This document shows, one piece after another, positions 1-10,150 of a stretch of 64,000 nt of DNA (the first letter of the stretch is position 1; every line of letters begins with the position of its first letter). Made by a program: the position numbers and the translations under genes. The notes under the pieces were generated by a model. The model made no database searches and was not told the origin of the DNA. It saw only the letters and a list, made by a program, of their open reading frames with translations. This DNA is from Actinomadura craniellae (GTDB taxonomy: Bacteria; Actinomycetota; Actinomycetes; Streptosporangiales; Streptosporangiaceae): assembly GCF_003289645.1 (NCBI RefSeq), contig NZ_QLYX01000007.1, positions 124,001 through 188,000 of the forward strand, read 5' to 3'.

Positions 1-999
1 TACGACCTGGCCACCGGAACCCGCGGCCCGCGCGGCCGGGGCGCCGTCCAGGCCCTCCTGGCCGCCTGCCCGCCCGCCGCGGCGGCGCACGTGGTCAACA
101 ACAACGCCGCGGCCCTGGTCCTCGCCGCCACCGCGCTCGCCGCCGGCCGCGAGATCGTGATCAGCCGGGGCGAGATGGTCGAGATCGGCGACGGCTTCCG
201 GATCCCCGACCTGCTGGTCTCCACCGGGGCCCGGCTGCGCGAGGTCGGCACCACCAACCGGACCACCCGCGCCGACTACGCCGCGGCGCTCGGGCCCGAG
301 ACGGGATTCGTCCTCAAGGTGCACCCGTCGAACTTCCGGATCGAGGGGTTCACCGCCGAGGCCGGCGTGGCGGAACTGGCCGGGCTCGGAGTGCCCGTGG
401 TGGCCGACCTCGGCTCCGGGCTGCTGGCCCCCGAACCGCTGCTGCCCGACGAACCCGACGCCGCCACCACCCTGTCGGCCGGGGCCGCGCTCGTCACGGC
501 CAGCGGGGACAAGCTCCTGGGCGGCCCCCAGGCCGGCCTGCTGCTGGGCGAGGAAGAGATCGTGACCCGGCTGCGCAGGCACCCGCTGGCCCGCGCGCTG
601 CGGGTGGACAAGACCGCGCTGGCCGCGCTGGAGGCCACCCTGCGCGGCCCGGAACCGCCGGTGACCCGGGCGCTGCGGGCCGGGGCCGACGGGCTGCGGC
701 ACCGCGCCGAACAACTCGCCAAGGAGTTGACCGCGCGCGGCGTCGACGTTCCGGTGGTCGACGCCGCCGCGACCGTCGGCGGCGGGGGAGCGCCGGGCGT
801 CACGCTGCCCAGCGCGGCGCTGGCCCTGCCGGCCGAGCACGCCGGGCCGCTGCGCGCACACGGCGTCGTGGGCCGCGTCGACCACGGCCGGCTGCTGCTC
901 GACCTGCGCGCCGTCGACCCGGCCGACGACCACCTCCTCCGGGAGGCGGTGCTCGCGGTGACCCGCGACGCCGCCCCCGACCTCCGGAAAGGGCGCTGA
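1..999 (+). CDS. selA: L-seryl-tRNA(Sec) selenium transferase, 5' end outside the window
   Basis: SelA converts seryl-tRNA(Sec) to selenocysteyl-tRNA(Sec) using selenophosphate and a PLP cofactor in the cytoplasm. The frame is open from base 1, so the N-terminal part lies upstream; 332 residues are visible. The PLP-lysine motif SGDKLLGGPQAG is intact, and the NNNAAAL and VGTTNRT stretches are typical of the family. The TGA stop shares its last base with the ATG of selB (TGATG), so the two are translationally coupled. The partner selC and selD genes are not in the window and are presumably upstream. Confidence 0.95.
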   Translation, partial: YDLATGTRGPRGRGAVQALLAACPPAAAAHVVNNNAAALVLAATALAAGREIVISRGEMVEIGDGFRIPDLLVSTGARLREVGTTNRTTRADYAAALGPETGFVLKVHPSNFRIEGFTAEAGVAELAGLGVPVVADLGSGLLAPEPLLPDEPDAATTLSAGAALVTASGDKLLGGPQAGLLLGEEEIVTRLRRHPLARALRVDKTALAALEATLRGPEPPVTRALRAGADGLRHRAEQLAKELTARGVDVPVVDAAATVGGGGAPGVTLPSAALALPAEHAGPLRAHGVVGRVDHGRLLLDLRAVDPADDHLLREAVLAVTRDAAPDLRKGR

Positions 1000-2798
1000 T
1001 GCAGGTCGTCGCTACGGCGGGCCACGTCGACCACGGGAAATCCACCCTGGTCCGGGCGCTCACCGGGATGGAGCCCGACCGCTGGGCCGAGGAGCGCCGC
1101 CGCGGGCTGACCATCGACCTGGGGTTCGCCTGGACCACCCTGCCGTCAGGACGGCGGCTCGCGCTGGTCGACGTCCCCGGGCACGAACGCTTTGTCACCA
1201 ACATGCTCGCCGGGGTCGGGCCGGTGCCGGCCGTCCTGCTGGTGGTCGCGGCGGACGAGGGCTGGATGCCCCAGTCGGAGGAGCATCTGGCGGCCATCGA
1301 CGCGCTGGGCGTCCGGCACGGGGTGCTCGCGGTCACCCGCTCCGACCTGGCCGACCCCACGCACGCGCTGCGCCAGGCCCGCACCCGGCTGGAGAGCACC
1401 GGGCTGCGGGGCGCCGAGGCGGTCGCCGTCGGCCAGGGCGAGGACACCGGGCTCGACGACCTGATCTCCGCCCTGGACCGGCTGGCGGCCCGGCTGCCCG
1501 TCCCCGATCCGGCGGCGCCGGTCCGGCTGTGGATCGACCGGGCCTTCACCGTCCGGGGCAGCGGCACCGTGGTCACCGGCACGTTGGCCGAGGGCACCGT
1601 CCGGGCCGGTGACGAGCTGCTGCTCACCCCCGCCGGTGAGACCGTCCGGGTCCGTGCCGTCGAGGCGCTGAAGGAACCGGCCGACGAGGTCAGCGGGGTG
1701 GCCCGGGTGGCGCTCAACCTGCGCGGCGTCGACCGGGACGAGGTGGCGCGCGGCATGGCGCTGGTCACCCCCGGGAGCTGGGCCCTGACCACCTGTATCG
1801 ACGTGCGCATCGGCTTCAACGAGTCCTCCGGCCGGCTGCCCCGTCAGATGATCATGCACCTGGGGTCCACGGCGGTGCCGGTCCGGCTCCGCCCGCTGGG
1901 TCCCGACACCGCGCGGCTCACCATCAACGCCCGGCTGCCCCTGCACGTCGGCGACCGGGCGTTGCTGCGCGACCCCGGCCGGCGAGCCGTGGCCGGGGCG
2001 AGCGTGCTGGACGTGCGCCCGCCCACCCTGGTCCGGCGCGGTGCGGGCGCGGCCCGGGCCCGCGAACTGGCCGCCTGGCCCGATCAGCCGGGCGGCGGGC
2101 TGCTGCTGCGCCGGCACGGGGTGCTGCGCCGCACCGACCTGGCCGAGATGGGCTGCGAGCCGCCGGCCGAGGCCGTGTCCCCCGACTCCGGCTGGGTCGC
2201 CGACCCCGGCCACTGGGCGGCGCTGCACCGGCGGCTGGCCGACGAGGTCTCCCGGCACGCCGCCGCCCACCCGCTGGCCCCCGGCCTGCCGCTGGAGGCC
2301 GTCCGGCTGCGGCTGGGCCTGCCCACCCGGCGGCTGGCGGCGGCGCTGGTCCGGCCGCCGCTGCGGCTGGCGGACGGGCGGGTGCACGGCCCGGCCGTGG
2401 AGACCGGCCTGCCGCCCCAGGTGGCCGACGCCGTCGGGCGACTGCGCGCCGAACTCGCCGACGGCCCCTTCCGGGCCCCCGAGGCCGACCGGCTCGCCGA
2501 ACTCGGCCTGACCGGCAAGGTCCTGGCCGCCGCGGTACGGGCCGGGGCCGTGCTCCGGCTGTCCGACTCGGTCGTCCTGCTCCCGGGCGCCGACCGGGCC
2601 GCGGCCCGGATCCTGAGCGACCTGCCCCAGCCGTTCAGCGCGAGCGACGCCCGCCGGGCCCTGGACACCAGCCGCCGGGTGGTCATCCCGCTGCTGGAGC
2701 ATCTCGACCGGTGCGGGCTCACCCGGCGGTCCGGGGGCGAGCGGCGCACACCCCCGGCGCCGCCGGCGGACGACGGCGAAAATGAGTTGAGCCGGTAG
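999..2798 (+). CDS. selB: Selenocysteine-specific elongation factor SelB
   Basis: SelB is the GTPase that carries selenocysteyl-tRNA to ribosomes paused at a UGA followed by a SECIS hairpin. The G1 motif GHVDHGKSTL is at the N-terminus, G3 is DVPGH, and the G4 position reads TRSD, which fits the T(K/R)xD type of SelB rather than NKxD of EF-Tu. EF-Tu-like beta barrels follow, and the C-terminal third has the composition expected of the mRNA-binding winged helices. At 599 residues it is full length. It starts on the last base of the selA stop codon. A complete selB implies that selenoproteins are made, although no selenoprotein gene is visible here. Confidence 0.95.
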   Translation: MQVVATAGHVDHGKSTLVRALTGMEPDRWAEERRRGLTIDLGFAWTTLPSGRRLALVDVPGHERFVTNMLAGVGPVPAVLLVVAADEGWMPQSEEHLAAIDALGVRHGVLAVTRSDLADPTHALRQARTRLESTGLRGAEAVAVGQGEDTGLDDLISALDRLAARLPVPDPAAPVRLWIDRAFTVRGSGTVVTGTLAEGTVRAGDELLLTPAGETVRVRAVEALKEPADEVSGVARVALNLRGVDRDEVARGMALVTPGSWALTTCIDVRIGFNESSGRLPRQMIMHLGSTAVPVRLRPLGPDTARLTINARLPLHVGDRALLRDPGRRAVAGASVLDVRPPTLVRRGAGAARARELAAWPDQPGGGLLLRRHGVLRRTDLAEMGCEPPAEAVSPDSGWVADPGHWAALHRRLADEVSRHAAAHPLAPGLPLEAVRLRLGLPTRRLAAALVRPPLRLADGRVHGPAVETGLPPQVADAVGRLRAELADGPFRAPEADRLAELGLTGKVLAAAVRAGAVLRLSDSVVLLPGADRAAARILSDLPQPFSASDARRALDTSRRVVIPLLEHLDRCGLTRRSGGERRTPPAPPADDGENELSR

Positions 2799-2812
2799 AT
2801 CCTTTCTGGCGT

Positions 2813-2819
2813 TATAGAT
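2813..2819 (+). promoter_or_regulatory. Candidate -10 box of rtcB
   Basis: TATAGAT lies 41 bases before the rtcB start in the 62-base selB-rtcB gap. No convincing -35 is seen, so read-through from selAB remains possible. Confidence 0.35.
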
Positions 2820-2860
2820 CCTGGTTCGGGATTGACCACGCATCGAACGGAGAGGAGCAG

Positions 2861-4057
2861 GTGATGCCGTACCAGACTCTGCGGGGCGGTCGCGTTCCCA
2901 TCCGGATGTGGACCGACCCCGCCGACGTCGAGGACGTCGCGCTGGAGCAGTTGCGCAACGTCGCCGACCTGCCGTGGGTGCAGGGCGTCGCGGTGATGCC
3001 CGACGTGCACTACGGCAAGGGGGCCACCGTCGGCTCCGTGATCGCCATGCGCGACGCGGTCTCCCCGGCCGCGGTGGGCGTCGACATCGGCTGCGGCATG
3101 ACCGCGGTCAAGTCCAGCCTCACCGTCGAGGACATGCCCGACGACCTCGGCGCGCTGCGGGGCAAGCTGGAGAAGGCGATCCCGGTCGGTCGCGGCTCGC
3201 ACAAGCAGGCCGTGGACCCCTCGGCGCTGCCCGGCCTGCGCGAGCGCGGCTGGTACGACTTCTGGAGGGGCTTCGACGACCTGGTCCCCGCGGTGCGCGG
3301 GCGGCTCGGCAAGGCCCGCCAGCAGATGGGCACGCTCGGCGGCGGCAACCACTTCCTGGAGGTGTGCGCCGACGACACCGGGGCGATCTGGATCGTGCTG
3401 CACTCCGGCTCGCGCGGGATCGGCAACGAGCTCGCCCAGGTCCACATCGAGGCGGCGCGCAGGCTGCCGCACAACCAGGACCTGCCCGACCCCGACCTCG
3501 CGGTCTTCCTCACCGGCAGCCGCAAGATGGCGGAGTACCGCCGGGACCTGTTCTGGGCGCAGGAGTACGCGCGGCGCAACCGCGCCGTCATGCTGGCCCT
3601 CGCCCAGCACGTGGTGACCCGGTACTTCACCGGCCGCAAGGTGCGCTGGGAGGACCTGATCTCCTGCCACCACAACTACGTGGCGGAGGAGACCTACGAC
3701 GGGGTCGACCTGCTGGTCACCCGCAAGGGCGCGATCCGGGCCGGCTCCGGCGACCTGGGCATCATCCCCGGGTCCATGGCGACCGGCACCTACATCGTGC
3801 GCGGCCTGGGCAACCCGGCCGCCTACGACTCCGCCTCGCACGGGGCGGGACGCCGGATGAGCCGGAACAAGGCGCGCAAGGCCTTCACGGTCGAGGACCT
3901 GATCGAGCAGACCAAGGGCGTCGAGTGCCGCAAGGACGGCGGTGTCCTGGACGAGATCCCCGGCGCGTACAAGGACATCGAGTCGGTGATCGAGGCCCAG
4001 GCCGACCTGGTGGAAGTGCAGGCTCACCTGCGCCAGCTCATCTGCATCAAGGGTTGA
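2861..4057 (+). CDS. rtcB: RNA-splicing ligase RtcB
   Basis: RtcB joins RNA 2',3'-cyclic phosphate or 3'-phosphate ends to 5'-OH ends using GTP and Mn2+, through a guanylylated histidine. Family motifs are all present: DVHYGKGATVGS, GVDIGCGM (metal-binding Asp and Cys), GGGNHFLEV, HSGSRGIGNELA, CHHNYV, GSMATGTYIV and SHGAGR. The 398-residue length is normal. GTG is followed at once by ATG; an upstream GGAGAGGAG element serves either. No archease or RtcA gene is adjacent. The role in this organism (tRNA repair or stress) cannot be read from the sequence. Confidence 0.95.
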   Translation: MMPYQTLRGGRVPIRMWTDPADVEDVALEQLRNVADLPWVQGVAVMPDVHYGKGATVGSVIAMRDAVSPAAVGVDIGCGMTAVKSSLTVEDMPDDLGALRGKLEKAIPVGRGSHKQAVDPSALPGLRERGWYDFWRGFDDLVPAVRGRLGKARQQMGTLGGGNHFLEVCADDTGAIWIVLHSGSRGIGNELAQVHIEAARRLPHNQDLPDPDLAVFLTGSRKMAEYRRDLFWAQEYARRNRAVMLALAQHVVTRYFTGRKVRWEDLISCHHNYVAEETYDGVDLLVTRKGAIRAGSGDLGIIPGSMATGTYIVRGLGNPAAYDSASHGAGRRMSRNKARKAFTVEDLIEQTKGVECRKDGGVLDEIPGAYKDIESVIEAQADLVEVQAHLRQLICIKG

Positions 4058-4066
4058 CGAATCGTC

Positions 4067-4104
4067 GTCGGCGGCGTTCTCCGGACCCGGGGGACGCCGC
4101 CGAC
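4067..4104. terminator. Hairpin after rtcB
   Basis: An 11-bp perfect stem (GTCGGCGGCGT, 4067-4077, with its complement at 4094-4104) sits 10 bases after the rtcB stop. The loop can pair further. No T-tract follows, as is common in high-G+C actinobacteria. Confidence 0.5.
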
Positions 4105-4139
4105 GCGTACCGGTGGGGCGCAAAAGGCGCGGAGCGGCA

Positions 4140-4145
4140 TAGTCT
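4140..4145 (+). promoter_or_regulatory. Candidate -10 box of moaA
   Basis: TAGTCT is 34 bases before the moaA GTG and would give a short leader carrying the TTTGGAGGA ribosome-binding site at 4166-4174. Confidence 0.35.
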
Positions 4146-4179
4146 GGTCTTCTAGACGATCAGTCTTTGGAGGACCACT

Positions 4180-5169
4180 GTGCTGGTCGACAGTTACGGC
4201 CGGACCGCGACCGATCTGCGGGTCTCGCTCACCGACCGGTGCAACCTGCGCTGCTCCTACTGCATGCCCGCCGAAGGGCTCGACTGGCTGCCCAAGCCCG
4301 AACTGCTGACCGACGACGAGGTCGTCCGGCTGGTGCGGGTGGGCGTCGAGCGGCTGGGCGTCACCGAGGTCAGGTACACCGGCGGCGAGCCGCTGCTGCG
4401 CCGGGGCCTGCCCGGGATCGTGGCCCGGACGGCCGAGCTGAGCCCCCGGCCGCAGCTCTCGCTGACCACCAACGGCATCGGGCTGGACCGGCTGGCGGAA
4501 CCGCTGCGCGCGGCCGGCCTCGACCGGGTCAACGTCTCCCTGGACACCCTCGACCCTGAGGTGTTCCGGCGGCTGGCCCACCGCGACCGGCTGCCCGACG
4601 TGCTCGCCGGGCTGGCGGCGGCCGAGCGGGCCGGCTTGCGCCCCGTGAAGGTCAACGCGGTGCTGATGCGCGGCGTCAACGAGCACGAGGCGGTGCCGCT
4701 GCTGCGCTACTGCCGCGAGCGGGGCTACCTGCTGCGGTTCATCGAGCAGATGCCGCTGGACGCCCAGCACGGCTGGCGGCGCGAGTCGATGGTCACCGCC
4801 GACGAGATCCTGACGATGCTGGCGGCCGAGTTCGCACTGACCCCGGACGAGCCCGCGGCCCGGGGCAGCGCGCCCGCCGAGACCTTCCTGGTGGACGGCG
4901 GGCCCTACCGGGTCGGGGTGATCGGGTCGGTGACCCGGCCGTTCTGCGCCGCCTGCGACCGGGTCCGGCTGACCGCCGACGGGCAGGTGCGCAACTGCCT
5001 GTTCGCCACCGAGGAATCGGACCTGCGCGACGCGCTGCGGGCCGGCGCCACCGATGCGGAACTGGCCGACCGCTGGCGGGCCGCGGTGCGCGGCAAGCGC
5101 GCCGGGCACGGCATCGACGACCCGAGTTTCCTGCAGCCGGTCCGCCCCATGTCGGCGATCGGCGGGTGA
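4180..5169 (+). CDS. moaA: GTP 3',8-cyclase MoaA (molybdenum cofactor biosynthesis)
   Basis: MoaA is the radical-SAM enzyme that, with MoaC, turns GTP into cyclic pyranopterin monophosphate, the first step of molybdopterin synthesis. The SAM-cluster motif CNLRCSYC is at residues 21-28, and the second 4Fe-4S cluster is indicated by CAACDRVRL and a following Cys in RNCLF. The essential C-terminal Gly-Gly is present (ends IGG). The GTG start is chosen because a strong GGAGGA lies 6 bases upstream. The mobA fusion follows after 22 bases, probably in the same operon. Confidence 0.95.
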   Translation: MLVDSYGRTATDLRVSLTDRCNLRCSYCMPAEGLDWLPKPELLTDDEVVRLVRVGVERLGVTEVRYTGGEPLLRRGLPGIVARTAELSPRPQLSLTTNGIGLDRLAEPLRAAGLDRVNVSLDTLDPEVFRRLAHRDRLPDVLAGLAAAERAGLRPVKVNAVLMRGVNEHEAVPLLRYCRERGYLLRFIEQMPLDAQHGWRRESMVTADEILTMLAAEFALTPDEPAARGSAPAETFLVDGGPYRVGVIGSVTRPFCAACDRVRLTADGQVRNCLFATEESDLRDALRAGATDAELADRWRAAVRGKRAGHGIDDPSFLQPVRPMSAIGG

Positions 5170-5191
5170 CCGGCGGGGTAGGGGAGGGCTC

Positions 5192-6070
5192 GTGAACGAT
5201 CAGGAGCCGGAGTTCGACGCGGTCCTCCTCGCCGGCGGCCGGGCCCGCCGGCTCGGTGGGGCCGACAAACCCGGTGTGACGGTCGGCGGCCGGTCGCTGA
5301 TCGCCCGGGTGGCCGCGGCTGCGGCCGGGGCCGGCCGGCTGGTGGTGGTGGGTCCCGCCCGACCCGAACTGCCGCACGCGGTGACCGTCCGCGAGGACCC
5401 GCCGGGTGCCGGGCCGGTGCCCGCACTGCGCGCCGGGCTCGCCGAGGTGCGGGCGCCCTGGGCGGTGCTGCTCGCCGCCGACCTGCCGTTCCTGGGTTTT
5501 GCGGAGGTGACCGGGCTGCGCCGACGGGCCCGGACGGGCACCGGGGCCGTGCTCGTCGACGACGGCGGCCGGGAACAGTGGCTGGCCGGCTGCTGGCGGA
5601 CCGACGTGCTGCGCGCGGCGCTGGCCGGCTACCAGGGCGCCTCGCTGCACGGCCTGCTCAGCCCGCTGGACCCCGTCCGGCTGGCGACGCCGGCGGGGGA
5701 ACGGGCGCCGTGGCTCGACTGTGACACCCCCGAGGCGGTCGAGCGGGCCCGCCGGCTGGCAGGGCGTGCAGGGCGTACGGTGGTCACCGCGGAACACGGG
5801 CCGCGGCCCGCACGGCGAGGAGGGATGATCGTGCTGGAGGACTGGCTCGAGGTGGCCTGCCGGGAACTGGGGCTCAAGGCCTCCGACGTCGACCGCGACC
5901 TGGTGCTGGACCTGGCGCGCGACGTGGCGCACGGGGTGGCCCGCCCGGCGGCGCCGCTCACCGCCTACCTGCTGGGCCTGGCGGTCGGCCGGGGCGAACC
6001 GGCCCGGGACGCCGCCGCCCGCATCACCGAACTGGCGGAGGGCTGGGCGGCGGACCCCGACCCCGTCTAG
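5192..6070 (+). CDS. mobA: MobA-type molybdenum cofactor nucleotidyltransferase fused to DUF6457
   Basis: Residues about 5-195 form a MobA-like domain that transfers GMP to Mo-molybdopterin; the signature LLAGGRARRLGGADKP is at its start. After a short Arg-rich linker, residues about 213-292 form a helical DUF6457 domain of unknown role (LEDWLEVACRELGL onward). The GTG start at 5192 is preceded by GGGGAGGG. It lies 22 bases after moaA, consistent with one Moco operon. A perfect internal ribosome-binding site precedes the DUF6457 part, so the domain may also be made alone. Confidence 0.88.
   Translation: MNDQEPEFDAVLLAGGRARRLGGADKPGVTVGGRSLIARVAAAAAGAGRLVVVGPARPELPHAVTVREDPPGAGPVPALRAGLAEVRAPWAVLLAADLPFLGFAEVTGLRRRARTGTGAVLVDDGGREQWLAGCWRTDVLRAALAGYQGASLHGLLSPLDPVRLATPAGERAPWLDCDTPEAVERARRLAGRAGRTVVTAEHGPRPARRGGMIVLEDWLEVACRELGLKASDVDRDLVLDLARDVAHGVARPAAPLTAYLLGLAVGRGEPARDAAARITELAEGWAADPDPV
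5817..5833 (+). promoter_or_regulatory. Internal ribosome-binding site and start codons inside mobA
   Basis: GAGGAGGG at 5817-5824 is followed in frame by ATG (5825) and by GTG (5831), the latter 7 bases after AGGAGG. Initiation here would give a 79-81-residue DUF6457 protein ending at 6070. Confidence 0.5.
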
Positions 6071-6288
6071 GAGGGGTCCGACGCTTCGGCGAAGGGGACC
6101 ACCTCACGCAGGAACCCGCGCCGCCCGAGGAAGCTCGCAAGGTACTCGCGGTGGCCGGAACAGGCCAGCCAGACCTTCCGCCGCTCCGGCGGGTGGATCT
6201 TCGGGTTGTTCCAGCGCAGCGCCCATTCCGCAGTGTTGGCGCACCCCTTGGCGGAACAGCGGATCTCGGCGGGTCCGGACTCGGTCAC
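6067..6288 (-). CDS. Small zinc-ribbon-like protein of unknown function
   Basis: This 73-residue protein has the pattern Cys11-x4-Cys16 and Cys43-x2-His46, suggesting one bound zinc, with a Trp-rich middle (WALRWNN) and an HREYLASFL segment. I recognise it only as a type of short conserved actinobacterial protein; its role is unknown. The GTG start has GGGAGA upstream. Its stop overlaps the mobA stop by 4 bases on the opposite strand. Confidence 0.7.
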   Translation of the reverse strand: MTESGPAEIRCSAKGCANTAEWALRWNNPKIHPPERRKVWLACSGHREYLASFLGRRGFLREVVPFAEASDPS

Positions 6289-6354
6289 CCGTCCAGTCTC
6301 CCATCCGGCCGGGCGGGGCGGTCACCGGTCAGGAACAGGCCGGGAAAGAGAAAA

Positions 6355-6395
6355 GCGACGCCGGGTGGATACGGGGGCAACCCACCCGGCGTCGC
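6355..6395 (-). terminator. Strong terminator for the DUF3099 gene
   Basis: A perfect 14-bp stem (GCGACGCCGGGTGG, 6355-6368, with its complement at 6382-6395) has a 13-base loop. On the minus strand it is followed by TTTTCTCTTT. It ends the transcript of the gene at 6507-6833. The rest of the gap at 6289-6506 shows no gene. Confidence 0.75.
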
Positions 6396-6506
6396 ATCTT
6401 CGGTGCTCCGACGGGGGCCCGGAACACCGGCACGGGCGCCCCGACGGGGGACCAGGGCGCCGGTACAAATCGTACACCGAAACCCCCCGGAGTTAGTCAA
6501 GGAAAG

Positions 6507-6833
6507 TCACGGCCCAATTTCTGAGTGGGGGCCGGAAATGCCCTTGCGGTCCGACCTTTCCTCCGGGTCGAAGGGTGCCCGAGGCTGCGGCTCGCGCCCT
6601 CCGTTGGCGACGACCACGCTCACGTACGGCAGCACGAGGGCGGCCACCACCAGCAGTGCGGCGACCCACAGCGGTGCGCGCCCGGCGGCGACGATCGCGC
6701 CGACGAAGCACACCGTACGGATGCCCATCGACACCAGGTACCGGCGTTGGCGATGGTCGATGTCCTGCGACATGGGCAGCGGCGCATCGGTGATCGTGTG
6801 GACTTCCGCCTTGCGGCGGGGAAGGACCTTCAC
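6507..6833 (-). CDS. DUF3099 family membrane protein
   Basis: The 108-residue protein has two adjoining hydrophobic segments (about residues 36-50, GIRTVCFVGAIVAAG, and 54-75, LWVAALLVVAALVLPYVSVV) and charged tails. This is the layout of the DUF3099 family, small actinobacterial inner-membrane proteins without known function. The GTG start is supported by a TACGGT box exactly 6 bases upstream, giving a leaderless transcript. It is divergent from the dodecin gene. Confidence 0.8.
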   Translation of the reverse strand: MKVLPRRKAEVHTITDAPLPMSQDIDHRQRRYLVSMGIRTVCFVGAIVAAGRAPLWVAALLVVAALVLPYVSVVVANGGREPQPRAPFDPEERSDRKGISGPHSEIGP

Positions 6834-6839
6834 ATCTCC

Positions 6840-6845
6840 ACCGTA
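6840..6845 (-). promoter_or_regulatory. -10 box TACGGT, leaderless DUF3099 gene
   Basis: On the minus strand TACGGT is followed by 6 bases and then the GTG start at 6833, so transcription would begin at or next to the start codon. Confidence 0.5.
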
Positions 6846-6880
6846 ATCCCCGGACGATCGGAAGCGACACAGGAGGCACC

Positions 6881-7093
6881 ATGTCCGACCGCACCTACCG
6901 CGTCACCGAGATCGTGGGCACCTCGCCGGAGGGCGTCGAGCAAGCCATCCGTAACGGGATCCGGCGCGCGGCCGGGACGTTGCGCCATCTTGACTGGTTC
7001 GAGGTGACGGAGGTCAGGGGACAGATCGTGGACGGCGAGGTGGCCCATTTCCAGGTGGGGCTGAAGGTCGGCTTCCGCCTGGAAGAGGGTTGA
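6881..7093 (+). CDS. Dodecin family flavin-binding protein
   Basis: Dodecins are dodecameric shells that store or buffer riboflavin, FMN or coenzyme A. The 70-residue length, the opening YRVTEIVGTSPEGVEQAI and the conserved Trp in LDWFEVTEVRG, which stacks against flavin, all fit the family. The ATG has a strong AGGAGG upstream. It is a single gene, divergent from DUF3099 and convergent with tldE. Confidence 0.93.
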   Translation: MSDRTYRVTEIVGTSPEGVEQAIRNGIRRAAGTLRHLDWFEVTEVRGQIVDGEVAHFQVGLKVGFRLEEG

Positions 7094-7105
7094 CGGCCGG
7101 GCGAG

Positions 7106-8481
7106 TCACGAGGCGTTGCTGACGGTGGACATGTTGAAGTCGGCGATCCGCAGCGGTGGCATGGCCGCCCGGGTGAAGTAGTCGGCCCACTCCCGCGGGA
7201 GGGTCGGCCGGGTGCCGCCCGCCTCGGCCAGCCGCGACAGCATGTCCACCGGGCTCTCGTTGAACCGGAAGTTGTTGACCTGCCCCACCACCTCGCCGTT
7301 CTCCACGAGGTAGACGCCGTCCCGGGTGAGCCCGGTGAGCAGCAGGCTCGCCGGGTCGACCTCGCGGATGTACCACAGGCAGGTCAGCAGCAGGCCCCGC
7401 TCGGTCCGGGCGATCATCTCCGCCAGGTCGGTGTCCTCGCCGGGCGCGGACATCAGCAGGTTGTCGACGCCCGGCGTGAGCGGCAGCCCGGTCAGGGCGG
7501 CGGAATGCCGGGTCTGGGTGAGGGCGGCCAGCGTCCCGTCGGCGATCCAGTCAGTGACTCCCAGCGGCATGCCGTTGTCGAACACCGAGGAGTCGCGGCC
7601 GGAGGCGTGCGCGACGACGAACGGCGCGCACTCCAGCCCCGGGGCGGCCGGATCGCTGTACAGCCGCACCGGCAGGCCCGCCAGCTTCTCCCCGATCCGG
7701 GTGCCGCCGGGCGCGCTGAAGACCGTGCGGCCGTCATGGGCGTCCCGCGCCCCCGCAGCCCAGTACAGGTAGATCATCAGGTCGGCCACCGCGGTGGGCG
7801 GCAGCAGGGTCTCGTACCGGCCGGCCGGCAGGTCGATCCGGCGCAGCCCCCAGCCGAGTCGCTGCTGCAGCCCGGCGGTCAGGTCGGCCACGTCCACGTC
7901 GCTGAAGTCACGGGTGCCGACCCCGGCCCACGCCGAGCCGCCGGCGCCCTTGGCGTTGAGCTCCACCCGCCCGGTCGGCTGGTCGTGCCGCAGCCGCAGC
8001 CCGCTGGAGGTGCCCAGGTAGGTGGAGGTGACCACGTGCTCGGCGAAACCGTACAGCCGGTCGCCGGCGGCCCCGGCGACCGAGAACGCCTCGCCCAGCG
8101 CCGGGGCGAACCCGGAGAAGACCCCGATCCCGGTTTCGGCGGACGGGCCGTCCCAGTCCCGGCCCGCCGGGCCGGACGCCGGCAGCAGCGGGGCGGCGTC
8201 CTCGGCGGGCTCGTTGCCGGCGGCGATCCGCTCGGCCTCGCGGACCACGTCCTCGATCCCGTCGGTGCCCACTCCGGCCCGGGAGACCGCGCCGGCGGCC
8301 ATGCCCTCGCCCGCGCGGCGCAGCGCGATCACCGTCAGCCGCCGGGAGCGGGTCACCCCGTTGGTGGTCAGCGTGTTGCCGGCCCAGCGCAGGTTGGCGG
8401 TGTGGGTCTCCTCGGCGATGACGACGCAGTCGTCGGCCCGGGACAGGGCCAGCGCCCGCTCGACGGCCTCCTGCGGGGTGC

Positions 8482-8485
<4 letters not shown>
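7106..8485 (-). CDS. tldE: TldE/PmbA-type metalloprotease subunit
   Basis: TldE pairs with TldD in a heterodimeric protease that degrades unfolded peptides and, in other bacteria, matures modified peptides such as microcin B17. The 459-residue product is a PmbA/TldE homologue and, as expected for this subunit, lacks the HExxxH motif carried by TldD. The ATG overlaps the tldD stop (ATGA), so the subunits are translationally coupled. No peptide-antibiotic genes are adjacent, which favours a housekeeping role. Confidence 0.9.
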
Positions 8486-9981
<1,496 letters not shown>

Positions 9982-9988
9982 CCTCGGT

Positions 9989-9994
9989 AACCTA
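9989..9994 (-). promoter_or_regulatory. -10 box TAGGTT, leaderless tldD
   Basis: TAGGTT on the minus strand is followed by 7 bases and the tldD GTG. Confidence 0.5.
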
Positions 9995-10108
9995 CCTCGC
10001 TCGCGCCTTGCTTCGGCCGTCGCGTCGTGGCGCGCCCGGGGGCGGGACAAGCCGGGGCGATAGATCTTGTGGGAACGCCACATGCCGCTACCAGCAGGTA
10101 GACGGCTA

Positions 10109-10114
10109 CGCTCG
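10109..10114 (+). promoter_or_regulatory. Candidate -10 box of fabG-fabI
   Basis: TACGCT lies 36 bases before the fabG ATG. The leader carries GGAGGTG (10138-10144) 6 bases before the start. Confidence 0.4.
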
Positions 10115-10150
10115 GGCGCTGTCGTGACGTTGTTGACGGAGGTGTCGAGT

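Noticed and set aside
4138-4164. DasR-like palindrome at the moaA leader
   Set aside because: Only the inner GTCT-TCT-AGAC is symmetrical; the outer bases do not fit the known site.
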